DNA of 64,000 nt from Poa pratensis. Taxonomy: Eukaryota; Streptophyta; Magnoliopsida; Poales; Poaceae. The notes beneath the pieces were generated by a model, which was not told the origin of the DNA, did no database searches, and was given only the letters and a program-made list of their open reading frames with translations. The DNA is taken from assembly GCA_947311845.1 (NCBI GenBank), contig CAMZMU010000052.1, positions 132,957,169-133,021,168 of the forward strand. Reading direction: 5' to 3'. Position 1 is the stretch's first letter, and each line of letters opens with the position of its first letter. The position numbers were made by a program, and so were the translations under genes. Shown one piece after another: positions 23,319 through 34,883 of this stretch.

Positions 23319-25844
23319 TGAAAGGACAAGGATGTCGCCTAGAGGGGGGTGAATAGGCGTTTAAAAACTTTTCTGGTTTAGGCTTGCTAATTGCGGAATA
23401 AAACTAGATGTTTAAATTAACAAGCCAACAACCTAAATAAACTATGTCACCTATGTGCACCAACAACTTATGCTAAGCAAGTCAAGCAACAAAGTGATAG
23501 CAAGATATATAACTTCACGCACGAAGGCTATCACAATGTAAATTGCATAAGTAAAGAGCTCGGGTATAGAAATAACCGAGGCACGCGGAGACGACGATGT
23601 ATTCCCGAGTTCCTCCTTTTTAGGGGAGTACGTCTCGTTGGAGGGGTGTGAGTATCAAACTCAAGATGCCACAAATGGCCTCACCCTATTCTCCGATGAA
23701 CCTTGCCCAAAAGCTCGATTCACCTTCCACTATTGATTTCCTTTTGGGCGGAAATCGAGTCCCTTACAACAAACTTGAGGCACAACCCACAAAAGGATCG
23801 GGAGCTCCCAAGCGGCCACAAAAGGCCTTGCACCGCCACAAAAGGCGCCACTCGCCACAAAAGGCGTCTAGGGTCCAATGACCCAAGAGTAACAAACTCA
23901 CGAACTTTCACTTCCACGAATCTTCGTGGAGAGAGCAAACCGATGCACAAAAGCAATGGCAAGAGCACACGGAGTGCTCAAGTCCTTCACTCTCAAATTC
24001 CAACAAAGCAACAAATGCTTATGGGGGAATAAGAGAGGAAGAACAAAGGAGGAGAAACACCAAGAACTCCAAGATCAAGATCTACTAGGTTCCCCTCACT
24101 AAGAGGAGGAATGGATTGGTGGAAATGTAGATCTAGATCTCCTCTCTCAAATCCCTCAAAGATATGCAAGAATCATGGGAGGAATTGGGAGAGGGGCAAG
24201 CTTTCCAATGTCAACAATGGAGGAGAGAGAAGGGGAAAAACGTGCTTGGAAGAGCTAAGTGGCTGAAGGTAGGTGGAGGGGTATTTATACCCCTCCCAGA
24301 AAAAGAGCCGTTGCAGCCACTTAGACCGGAGACTCCGGACCACGGAGGCCGGAGACTCCGGCCAGTGCGGAGACTCCGGACCAAAAGTGCGGAGACTCCG
24401 GACCGGGGAGAGCAGGGAAAAACCGTTTGTAGAAAACTAACACCGGAGACTCCGGACCACAAAGGCCGGAGACTCCGGTCTGGGCGGAGACTCCGGGGAG
24501 ACTCCGGACCAACTCCGGATTCAAAACAGCGGCTGCCGCCGCGAAGCTCTTCAACGCAGAAAAACCAGATGGGCCGGAAACTCCGGACCTTGAGGGCGGA
24601 AACTCCGGCCCTGCCGGAAACTCCGGGGAAACTCCGGACCTACTCCGGCCTCGATACCGCAAGCGCCGTGCGCGAGGCACTTAGCCTCAAAACCAGGGGC
24701 CGGAGACTCCGGACCTAAAACCACGGAGACTCCGGACAGAAAAACCAGCAGAGCAGCAAATCCTGAAATGCAATAACTTTCTCGTCCGAACTCCAAATCA
24801 GGTGAATCCAATTGCGTTGGAAAGGTAACGACAAGAGCAAATCTAAGTGGATATAGAGGGGATACCACACATGGGAAGGTGTGGACCCTATCTTGAAGTG
24901 GACCGATAATATTTCCAAAGCCGAGAATGCAAACAAGTTTTCATCCGGACTCCGTTTTCAATGATCTTGGGCTTGTTCCGAAGATAATCACAAGCACTAC
25001 AAGATCATGCATATACACATCATAGTCCATCATGTGAGGAGGAGACCACAAGGAGAGAGTTTGACCTCTCTAGAAACGACGAACCGGTAAAACCTCCAAC
25101 ATCAAAAACACCACAAGATATTCACTTGAAACCCGTTTTTGATGAACTAGAGCTTGGTATGGAGATGAACACAAGCTCTAAATTCTCACATGGATAAAAG
25201 CCAAATAAGAACCAAGAAAGATGATATGCCAAGAATGCAAAGGTTTGAGCTCTCCACAAAGATGCGATCAAGTTACTCACTTGAGAGCCCCTCTTGATAG
25301 TACGCCGTCTATCCTATAACCCGGTCTCCCACTAACAACATGAGACCGGTAAAATAGAAAACCTATCAAGATCATACCTTTGCCTTGCGCATTCCACTTG
25401 AGCTAGATGATGACGATCTTGATCTCTTCAAGTGGACCACCTTTCTTGATTGCGCTTGCTAGCATATGCTTGATGAAGACATCTCCAAATGCTCCCCCAT
25501 ACTCCATTATGGGAGAGCCTCGCTAAGCTCCGTCTTCAAGAATCCACTTGCGCTTCATATACTTCTTGTCTTGATATGATGATGGCTTGGAGATAAACAT
25601 GAATCTTCACTCAATCTTCTTTTCCAAGCCACTCTTGCAATAAGCTCATCTCTACACATGACCATTCTTCATATATAAATCCTTGGATAGAACCTTGGTC
25701 ATCATATACTCTTCTAGAGTCCAACACATGAACTCCAAACTTCTTCATGGACTCGATCTATAAAGATATCTCAATGCAAACATTAGTCGATAGAGATTGT
25801 CATTAATTACCAAAACCACACATGGGGCAACACATGCTCTTTCA
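23319..25844 (-). repeat. Element 4 LTR, copy 2, 2,526 bp
   Basis: It starts TGAAAGGACAAGG and ends ACATGCTCTTTCA on plus. It serves as the 5' LTR of the complete unit to its left and as the 3' LTR of the partial unit to its right. Confidence 0.92.
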
Positions 25845-28800
25845 ATCTCCCCCATTTTGGTAATTGATGACAATCCCTTTTACGAGGGTTTATATAATGA
25901 ATTAAGCAACCATGCACAATAAAGAGCAAGGATGCAAGAGAAAGAAAGGCAAATGCTTAAGAACGAAACTAAAGCATAAAACCAAATTCCCTTAAACCCT
26001 CTAAATCTCTCCCCCATTGGCATCGATTGCCGAAATGGGAGGAAAAATTTAGAAGACCAATATAGGAATAGCTCCCCATAATGTGTGCATTTCTCATAAT
26101 ATGAGTTAAATCAAATGCACGTATCCAATGACGAATAGAGGCAGGGAGATCAAACTATATCAAGGATCCAAAGATTGCGAAAGAAAATCAAATTTGAAGG
26201 ATACTTCGACAAAAGAAGTAACCAAACAAAGGATCCGAAAAGGTGTTCTCAAAATCGAGAGGGAACTCCCCAAGGTACGTGCACAAAACGGATTTGCATT
26301 TCAATATAGTGTGCACAACATGGAATCCTCACTCCCTCCTAGATAGATTCGAACACAAGCATATGCAAGAGAATATAAAGAGAAAAAGGAGCAGAACAAC
26401 TTGCAACAAATAAAATGTTTTGCAACGTGAGCAAGGAGCGGCAAATAAAATGATGGGTGTGAGATATAAAGACATTTTAGGAGACCAATACAAGGATGAG
26501 CAAAAGCATCAACATAGTCTTTTAAAAAGTGTTGCACATAGTGCATATCGTGTCTTTCCCGTACCCACACACCAAAGAAGATATAGCAAATAGCTCCACA
26601 AGCTTATTAAGATGTAAAATGGAATACCAAATGAAAAATGAAGCTTGTGCCTTTTAGAGACCACCAAGGAATCAAAAGAGAACAAGGGGTGGTCACTAAA
26701 GAATTGGAATACCAATTAAAGAAGTAACTATTCTCATGTGTATAAGTTTCTAAGTAGACACCAATCACTAAGATATAAGTCCACAAATAAACATGTACAC
26801 ACAAAAATAGGTACAAAGCTAAAGAACATGATATCCAAGTGGAAGTCATAAATACACCAATAAGATCTTTGTTTAAAAGCATAGCACAAAGCTTAGTTTT
26901 ATCTTAAAGGGATATAGATGAACTTCCAACACATACTCATCATAGCATCAAAACTATCCACAAGGGATAAAGTGATAAAAATGGGATGCTCCGAGAAAGA
27001 TAACAAGTATCGCAAAAGGCAAATGATTTTGAAAAGCATCAATATTACATATGTGAGCCATAGAGTAGAAAGTGCTAGATTAACATATATGGGATTGATG
27101 AATCATGAAAATGATTATATATATATTCCCCTTGATATGTAATCATCCCGGCTTGCCCACATTTGCAACAAAGTTGTTTTGCAAGAACCAAAAGAATTGC
27201 AAAAAGAGATTCATGCCATGAAACAACCTACACAAGATTGAAAGCTAGAAATGTATGCATGAGCTAGATACTTGTTACCGAGATAGCATTGTTGATGTAG
27301 AAGATACGAGTTCACAATCATCCGAGCTTGGCTCCAATAAGCACATGGTGACAACACCTTCCTTGTAGATGAGACAAGCTAACAATGTATCTCAAGTGTA
27401 CCTAAAACAAATTCAAGTACAACATGGTACCCAAACTAATTGGGTCCAAAGTAGTTAGAGCAACTACAATACATAGGACAAACTCCACATAAATATGTGC
27501 ATATTGATATGAAATTGAATTTCATGCACATCTTACCCATTTAGGATTTGATGGAGTTTATCCTATATATTGGATCAATGAAAGTAAGCATGCCATAAGA
27601 TATACATATAGTAAATATGCATGCACAAAACTTTCAAGAACCAAACGAGATACAATTCGGACAAAACACCAATTAACCAACAAAGTACACACAAGTGTGA
27701 CAAGGAAATAAGTTGCCCAAATTATATCAAATATCCAAATCAACACATGATTGAAGATACCACTTTGAAAAAGATACCAATGAAATCAAGATACCAAATT
27801 GATGAAAATATCATCAAGGAATAACCCAAACCCTCTACACTTTTCATGATGGCACAAGGTACCAAGACGACAAATGTTTGTCTTCCAAAGAGACACGTCA
27901 TCGGGATCAACTACCAAATGAATACAACTAATGTTCAAAAAGCTTATAGGATTGCTCCCCCAAGATGTGTGCATTAATTATGAATTTGCATTTGAATACA
28001 AAATGCACACACACATGAGATCATCACTCTCTCTATATATATATATATTATTCAAACACTAGTCATGTTCAAGAAAGGCAAGAAATTGCAATACCAATTT
28101 AAAGAACGGTGTTTTACTCAAAGTAGGATAGTTTCCCAAGGAATAGTGCATTATTAAGAAGTATGACTTTTGAATGTCAATGCACAAGAATTGGATCATT
28201 GCTTTTCCCAACTCAAGAAAGCACAAAACAAATTTTGTGTAGAGCAACAAGGATCCAAAAGATACAAGGAAGACAATTCAAAGCAAGAGCCAAAGTGAAT
28301 ATGATCAATATATTTACCACAAATATGATTATCACTTGTCAAGACAAGTAATGTATGGAGATATTTCTCGGTGGTGGATTGCAAAGATATATTCAAGATC
28401 ATATTCACAAAACATAAGCATATGGCAAAGGATAGGAAATAAAAGCTATGCTTAGATAGATAGATAGATATTCTTGATAGCTTCAAATATTCACGCGATC
28501 ATGCAAAGCAACTCCAAGGAGTAGCTTGAAGCAATTGGTTTCCCAAAAAGATATATGAGAACATAATTAGGGAAAGCCATATCAAGAACATCCATCACAA
28601 ACAAGATCCAACGGTGAGAGGCAAATAGTATTTAAGCAAAAAGGAACTTGTTTGAGAAACATGCCACAAAGGAATAAGATAATGAAGAATATCAGTTCTA
28701 GGTGGCAATACCTCACATGTTCACATTATCTAGGCTTGTAATATGCACAAAGCTTATTACTCCCCCATAATGTGACAATTCATTTATTTTAAAACAAGAG

Positions 28801-29432
28801 GCAAACAAAGCCAACTTGAGAAATTAATGGACATTATAGAATTTGAATTTCTCATGAGCAAGACATACCACATAGAGAATAGATAAGATTGATATATCAT
28901 CACTAAGTGGTATTCCTCATGTACACATATTTTTAGAATTGTGAAGTGCACGAAGCATATCACTCTCCCAAAATGGGATAGTCCATTATTCTCTCAAAAG
29001 GAGAGCCTACAAGATAAGAGATCAAATAAAAGTAATAAGGCTCAAAACAAATATATGGTGTGCAAACCAACATACACATACTTGATTACTCAAAATAAGT
29101 AAGTAGAGAGCACAACACATACAAACACTAGTAAGGTACAAAACCAAACACATGTAAGGGTGCAAGCGACTTTCAATGTATATATATGATTTAAATAGAA
29201 GTTACCGCAAGGAGGCTCATTGTATGTGATATAGAACAATGTAATCCAAATGACTTGGCTTGAGAGAATATAATTGATGAAGCTCCCTTAATTCTTCATA
29301 ATGTAGCCAAGTCTCCAATGCCCTCCAACAACACCTATTGATCAAGTTTTGGCTTGTTGGTCCCCAACCAAGTTGGGTCCTAAGAGGTTAGTCACAATAG
29401 GCTTGGCAACCCAAATGGTTCTTTTCTTGACA
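25845..29432 (-). repeat. Second, truncated copy of the element 4 interior
   Basis: It is nearly identical to 17278-20890, including only the last part of the gag frame. It differs mainly in microsatellite length. It stops in the middle of gag at cttgaca and joins a partial LTR, so most of gag and the primer binding site are missing from this unit. Confidence 0.9.
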
Positions 29433-29445
29433 ACCTAAGAGTTTT

Positions 29446-30788
29446 GGACCAACTCCGGATTCAAAACAGCGGCTGCCGCCGCGAAGCTCTTCAACGCAGA
29501 AAAACCAGATGGGCCGGAAACTCCGGACCTTGAGGGCGGAAACTCCGGCCCTGCCGGAAACTCCGGGGAAACTTCGGACCTACTCCGGCCTCGATACCGC
29601 AAGCGCCGTGCGTGAGGCACTTAGCCTCAAAACCAGGGGCCGGAGACTCCGGACCGAAAACCACGGAGACTCCGGACAGAAAAACCAGCAGAGCAGCAAA
29701 TCCTGAAATGCAATAACTTTCTCGTCCGAACTCCAAATCAGGTGAATCCAATTGCGTTGGAAAGGTAACGACAAGAGCAAATCTTGAAGTGGACCCTATA
29801 GAGGGGATACCACACATGGGAAGGTGTGGACCCTATCTTGAAGTGGACCGATAATTTTCCAAAGCCGAGAATGCAAACAAGTTTTCATCCGGACTCCGTT
29901 TTCAATGATCTTGGGCTTGTTCCGAAGATAATCACAAGCACTACAAGATCATGCATATACACATCATAGTCCATCATGTGAGGAGGAGACCACAAGGAGA
30001 GAGTTTGACCTCTCTAGAAACGACGAACCGGTAAAACCTCCAACATCAAAAACACCACAAGATATTCACTTGAAACCCGTTTTTGATGAACTAGAGCTTG
30101 GTATGGAGATGAACACAAGCTCTAAATTCTCACATGGATAAAAGCTAAATAAGAACCAAGAAAGATGATAAGCCAAGAATGCAAAGGTTTGAGCTCTCCA
30201 CAAAGATGCGATCAAGTTACTCACTTGAGAGCCCCTCTTGATAGTACGCCGTCTATCCTATAACCCGGTCTCCCACTAACAACATGAGACCGGTAAAACA
30301 GAAAACCTATCAAGATCATACCTTTGCCTTGCGCATTCCACTTGAGCTAGATGATGACGATCTTGATCTCTTCAAGTGGACCACCTTTCTTGATTGTGCT
30401 TGCTAGCATATGCTTGATGAAGATATCTCCAAATGCTTCCCCATACTCCATTATGGGAGAGCCTCGCTAAGCTCCGTCTTCAAGAATCCACTTGCGCTTC
30501 ATATACTTCTTGTCTTGATATGATGATGGCTTGGAGATAAACATGAATCTTCACTCAATCTTCTTTTCCAAGCCAGTCTTGCAATAAGCTCATCTCTACA
30601 CATGACCATTCTTCATATATAAATCCTTAGATAGAACCTTGGTCATCATATACTCTTCTAGAGTCCAACACATGAACTCCAAACTTCTTCATGGACTCGA
30701 TCTATAAAGATATCTCAATGCAAACATTAGTCGATAGAGATTGTCATTAATTACCAAAACCACACATGGGGCAACACATGCTCTTTCA
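29446..30788 (-). repeat. Element 4 LTR, copy 3, truncated (1,343 bp)
   Basis: It matches 15935-17277 of copy 1, so the first 1,187 bases on plus are missing. The 13 bases 29433-29445 match neither side. Its outer end CTCTTTCA is followed by the AACAG duplication. Confidence 0.9.
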
Positions 30789-30793
30789 AACAG
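30789..30793. repeat. Target site duplication AACAG (right) of element 4
   Basis: It is the mate of 14743-14747. Confidence 0.9.
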
Positions 30794-31214
30794 TGTATGT
30801 GTGGGCCAACCATTGTCCCCTGGGCTCTCTTTTTATAAAGAGCACCAGGGGAGAGGTACCGGGGGACGCGCGACCACGGGCAGCCCTTGGGCTCTTCTTC
30901 TTCCTCTAGCTCATTGGAGCATGCTTCTTCTTCCTCTAGACAGAAAAGACCTCTTGGAGGCAAATCTAGCTCAGCTCATGGAGCATTTGTACCCACACAT
31001 ATGAGAGGAGAATACACAAAAGTAGGCTAGTGCTGCAGTAGGGTTTTTACCTCCTCACGAGGGCTCCGAAGCAGGGTAGATCTTTATGTTTGCAGTGTTC
31101 TTCGTGTTCTTCGTGTGTGGTTCCACCGCGCAAACCCTCTCCCGAATCCGCGAGCGTCCAATCGGCCCCAGACTAAGCCATCCCCATGGCATCTGCGTGA
31201 TTCCCACCACGACA
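30794..31214 (+). repeat. Left LTR of element 3, second part, with TATA box
   Basis: It matches 34453-34878. The TATA-like tttttataaag is at 30830-30840 (34490-34500 in the other LTR), giving the likely start of the element transcript. It ends ACGACA at 31214. Confidence 0.9.
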
Positions 31215-31215
31215 G

Positions 31216-31233
31216 TTGGCGCCCACCGTGGGG
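31216..31233 (+). promoter_or_regulatory. Primer binding site of element 3
   Basis: TTGGCGCCCACCGTGGGG follows the LTR end by one base. It is identical to the site of element 1 and differs from that of element 2 after TTGGCGCC. Confidence 0.85.
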
Positions 31234-31604
31234 CTGTAGTGGCGCTTGCTGGGCTAATTTTGGATGGGACCTTCTTCATCGGCTCGGGAACTCGACATCG
31301 CCATTGTCCTCCGCGAGCTTGCTGCTGCAAGTAGAGGCTGGCATGGCTGTCATCAGCGGGGTCGTTAGCAGATCTCAGCTCTGCCCCTGCTTTGCTTGAG
31401 CGCCGGCAGCGCCTCGCTTTGTCGGCTCGCTGGCCGTGTTCCAGCCGCATCTCCTCCGGCCAGATCAGCGCCGAGACATCCATACTCTGTTTTTAGGTAC
31501 TACGCTACATCAACCGGAGTATGGATGTCTACCCGCACCGTGACATCCAAGTGAGTATTTACTGTATGGTCGCGTTGCATGCTGAGAGCATAGTCTCAAG
31601 AGTA

Positions 31605-31797
31605 GCTCGGGGACTGCCCCTTCTTGCCATGATTAGTTGTTTTCCCCGGGGGCAAAATGTTTTGACCTGGGGACTGGATAGCCAGTCCGGTTTTGCTTTG
31701 TCTCAAAGGTTACTCGGGGACTGCCCCTTCCTTAGTTTGCTTAGTTGTTTGCCCCGGGAGCAAAGTGTTTTGACCCGGGGACTGGCCTGCCAGTCAA
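31605..31797 (+). repeat. Tandem pair, period about 107 bp, CTCGGGGACTGCCCC type
   Basis: Two units start near 31606 and 31713. Each has CTCGGGGACTGCCCCTT, then CCCCGGG.GCAAA.TGTTTTGAC, then GGGGACTGG and a CCAGTC end. Confidence 0.8.
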
Positions 31798-32020
31798 GTT
31801 TAATGTCTGCTCGATAAGAAAAGTGACTCGGGGACTCGGTTGAAACCGAGTCTGTATCTTGGTGCATAGTGTTGCTGCTAGATTTACTTTCCGACCTATG
31901 CTACAGTTTATTGCCTCTGTTAGTACAAATGTTATGCCCTTTAAATATTCACGATATGTATGCTGAACTAACATTGAAAGGTAGTATCGGTTTAGCTGAG
32001 AATGTTCGTTACCGAGATAC

Positions 32021-32256
32021 CCTGGTAAATCCGAGGTATGCTGGAATCCGAGGTATTCTGGAATCCGAGGTATCCTGGAATCCGAGGTATCCTGGAATCC
32101 GAAGTATGCTGGAATTCCGAGGTATAATGGAAATCCGAGGTATTCTGGAAATCTGAGGTATAATGGAAATCAGAGGTATAATGGAAATCCGAGGTATCCT
32201 GGAAATCCGAGGTATAATGGAAATCCGAGGTATAATGGAAATCCGAGGTATAATGG
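32021..32256 (+). repeat. Minisatellite, 17-18 bp unit, about 13 copies
   Basis: Units read CTGGAATCCGAGGTAT early and ATGGAAATCCGAGGTATA later, so a one-base length change spreads through the array. Confidence 0.9.
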
Positions 32257-32528
32257 TTATATTGGTTATCTCAAATTACCCAAGTTATCAAGGCATTATC
32301 GGTATTCTCTAGATCGTCGTTTATTTCGGTTTGCCACAGTATCACGGCATCATTCCACATCACAGATCACCGTTTATCTCGGTTTATCACAGTATCACGA
32401 CATCATTCCATATCCCAAATCACCGTTTATTCGATTCGCCAACGTATCAAGGCATCATCCTGAATCCCCTATCATCATTTATGTTGGTTAGCCGAGGGCA
32501 ACCTTTGAGATATATACGTGCAGGTTAT

Positions 32529-32840
32529 ATGTCAGTCCAGCAGTGGCTGGAGACATCTATGTCGGTAAACACTCGAGTGGCTAAAACCGGCATTCGAGGT
32601 ATGCTTATGTTAGTCCAGCAGTGGCTGGAGACATCTATGTCGGTAAACGCCCAGAGTAGCTAAAACCGGCATTCGAGGTATGCTTATGTCAAACCAGCAG
32701 TGGCTGAAGACATCTATGTCGGTAAACGCCCAGAGCGGCTAAAACCGGCATTCGAGGTGTGCTTATGTCAAACCAGCAGTGGCTGGAGACATTTATGTCG
32801 GTAAAAGCCCGGAGTGGCTAAAAACTGACACGTGTGATAT
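32529..32840 (+). repeat. Tandem array, ~79 bp unit, four copies
   Basis: Units start near 32529, 32607, 32686 and 32765 with ATGT.A..CCAGCAGTGGCTG, and contain 'acatctatgtcggtaaa' and 'ggctaaaac'. A diverged fifth unit is near 33040-33110. Confidence 0.88.
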
Positions 32841-33015
32841 GCCCAGAGTTGCCGAGATACCGAGATATGTATGATATGCCCAGAGTGGCCGAGGTACCGA
32901 GACACGTGTGATATGCCCAGAGTGGCCGAAATACCGAGATATATGTGATATGCCCAGAGTGGCCGAGGTACCGAGACATGTGTGATATGCCCAGAGAGGT
33001 CGAGATACCGAGACA
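32829..33015 (+). repeat. Tandem array, ~38 bp unit, five copies
   Basis: Units contain TGATATGCCCAGAGTGGCCGA followed by '.ataccgagacat'. Confidence 0.88.
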
Positions 33016-33400
33016 TATGAGATACTAACATGCAGGTTTATGTCGGTCCAGCTTGTGCTGGCGACATCCGAGTTCGGTAAAGGCCAGGAGGGCTAGGAAC
33101 CGACATATAATGATGCTCATGCAGGCAGTGTGCCAAATTACACCATCTCGGCAGAGACATCTATGTGTGGCCATGTCCCTGCATGCAACACATTTCCAGT
33201 GCAAACGGTTCATCTCGTTGTTGATTCGGGTGAGCTCGGTCAACCGGATGTCGCATTTGGCCTGGAGGGCATGGCTAGACGACCAAATTTGATGAAGGGC
33301 ATGCAGGCAAGGTGTTGTATATATGGAGGTTTCGATGGTGGCATTTGTTTTTGGAAGACTGCGCGCGACTCTGCGAGTCCCCCGTAGTCTCGGGGACTAA

Positions 33401-34878
33401 TGTCGGGGATGTAACCCCAGGTACCCCAAAGTTATTGGTTTAACCAAGGTGATAAAAGAGTTAAAAGCAAGGAACCGGTGTATAGTAGATAAAGAAACAG
33501 CAGAAAAGGCAACCTGGGCCGAGTTAGCGGCGGCCTCGGTTGACCGAGGTGGCCAACCTCGGAGCGGTCCGAGATCTCCAGGAGGCCGAGCTCCTTGCAA
33601 CTCCAGAGCAGGCCGAGCTCTGCCTATCTTCGGTGGGCGAATTGCTCCGCCAGCCCCTGGACGGGCCAAGTTATCCAGCTGGACCGAAGTACACACCTCG
33701 GGGCAGGCCAATCTCCAGGAGCGGGCCGAGTACTGCGCACCTCGGCTGGGCCGGCCCACTTTCCTAACCCGGTTAAGCCAGCGCTTCCTAGCCTCGGAAC
33801 GGGCCAAGGCGTGCCACCTCGGAGCAGGCCGAGGTTGGTAACCTCGGATTGGGCCGTTGCCAGGTTGAGCCTCCCCTCCAGCGTCGCAGGGACCAGTAGC
33901 GAGACGTCGTCTCAGCTGCTGGTGCGACCGGGCGCACCGATGCTTCTCTCAACTCGGAGCAAGCCGCTGCCTCGGATCGGGCCGGCCTCCTCTGCCCCGG
34001 ATTGGGCCATCTTCTCCAGGCTGGGCAGGCTACCTTCACCTCAACCTCGGGCGGGCCGGGACGGCTAAAACTCGGATGGACCTAAGCGCACTCCAGCCTC
34101 GGTTGAACCGAGGCAATGTGATCGTCACCAACTCTCGATACTAGGAGCAACCCGGATCGGGGCAGGAGGCCCCGACATTCTAACGCTACCTCGACCTCCT
34201 ACTCCTCCAGCACCACTGCCAGGACCAGCATCTTCGCGAGTAGCACGTCACGTCCCGCATCTCCAGCATTCCCAGCTACTACCTCGTCCAGTACAAGATA
34301 CCCCTGCCACCTCCCGGTAACCCGCCGTGGATCCCGGAGATAAGTGCTAGAAGACAAAGGAAAGGACAGCATCTACCGGAGATGCCAGAGACAGAAGCTA
34401 GAAGACAAAGAAGCCCATCCCATCGGAGTCAACTATGCTACAGTGCGTGAACAGTGTATGTGTGGGCCAACCATTGTCCCCTAGGCTCTCTTTTTATAAA
34501 GAGCACCAGGGGGAGAGGTACCGGGGGGACGCGCGACCACGGGCAACCCCTTGGGCTCTTCTTCTTCCTCTAGCTCATTGGAGCATGCTTCTTCTTCCTC
34601 TAGATAGAAAAGACCTCTTGGAGGCAAATCTAGCTCAGCTCATGGAGCATTTGTACCCACACATATGAGAGGAGAATACACAAAAGTAGGCTAGTGCTGC
34701 AGTAGGGGTTTTACCTCCTCACGAGGGCCCCGAAGCAGGGTAGATCTTTATGTTTGCAGTGTTCTTCGTGTTCTTCGTGTGCGGTTCCACCGTGCAAACC
34801 CTCTCCCGAATCCGCGAGCGTCCAATCGGCCCCAGACTAAGCCATCCCCATGTCATCTGCGTGATTCCCACCACGACA
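33401..34878 (+). repeat. Right LTR of element 3 (1,478 bp)
   Basis: It runs uninterrupted from TGTCGGGG to ACGACA, with a TATA-like sequence at 34490-34500. The target duplication GGACT follows. Confidence 0.93.
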
Positions 34879-34883
34879 GGACT
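34879..34883. repeat. Target site duplication GGACT (right) of element 3
   Basis: It is the mate of 13699-13703. Confidence 0.9.

Larger units (their letters stand above)
14748..30788 (-). mobile_element. Element 4: gag-only LTR retrotransposon, tandem multi-LTR array
   Basis: The order on the plus map is LTR 14748-17277, internal 17278-23318, LTR 23319-25844, second partial internal 25845-29432, 13 unmatched bases, and partial LTR 29446-30788. The methionine-tRNA-type primer binding site (TGGTATCAGAGCC on minus) lies against the second LTR. The purine-rich stretch on the minus strand (AAAATGGGGGAGAT type) lies against the TGAAAGAG end of each LTR. Orientation is therefore minus. Outer ends carry the 5-bp duplication AACAG, so the whole array is one insertion later enlarged by recombination. 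Only gag is encoded. This fits the class described as terminal-repeat retrotransposons with a GAG domain (TR-GAG); superfamily Copia is suggested by the gag type and primer site but not proven. Confidence 0.87.
31234..33400 (+). other. Gene-less interior of element 3
   Basis: No gag, protease, reverse transcriptase or integrase similarity is visible in any frame. It contains four successive tandem arrays (listed separately) and many copies of CTCGGGGACT, including one just before the right LTR (about 33389-33400). Confidence 0.8.
13704..34878 (+). mobile_element. Element 3: non-autonomous LTR retrotransposon with tandem-array interior
   Basis: LTRs begin TGTCGGGG and end ACGACA. The left LTR is 13704-14747 plus 30794-31214 (1,465 bp, interrupted by element 4) and the right LTR is 33401-34878 (1,478 bp). 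The primer binding site follows the left LTR at 31216-31233, which sets plus orientation. A CTCGGGGACTAA stretch sits just before the right LTR as the likely polypurine region. The ~2.2 kb interior has no gag or pol, only tandem arrays. The target duplication GGACT is perfect. LTR copies differ by scattered substitutions and a ~13-bp indel near 34104, so it is not brand new. Movement would need proteins from another element. Confidence 0.92.

Noticed and set aside
32021..32256. CRISPR-like array
   Set aside because: Units are contiguous with no unique spacers and lie in a plant retrotransposon.
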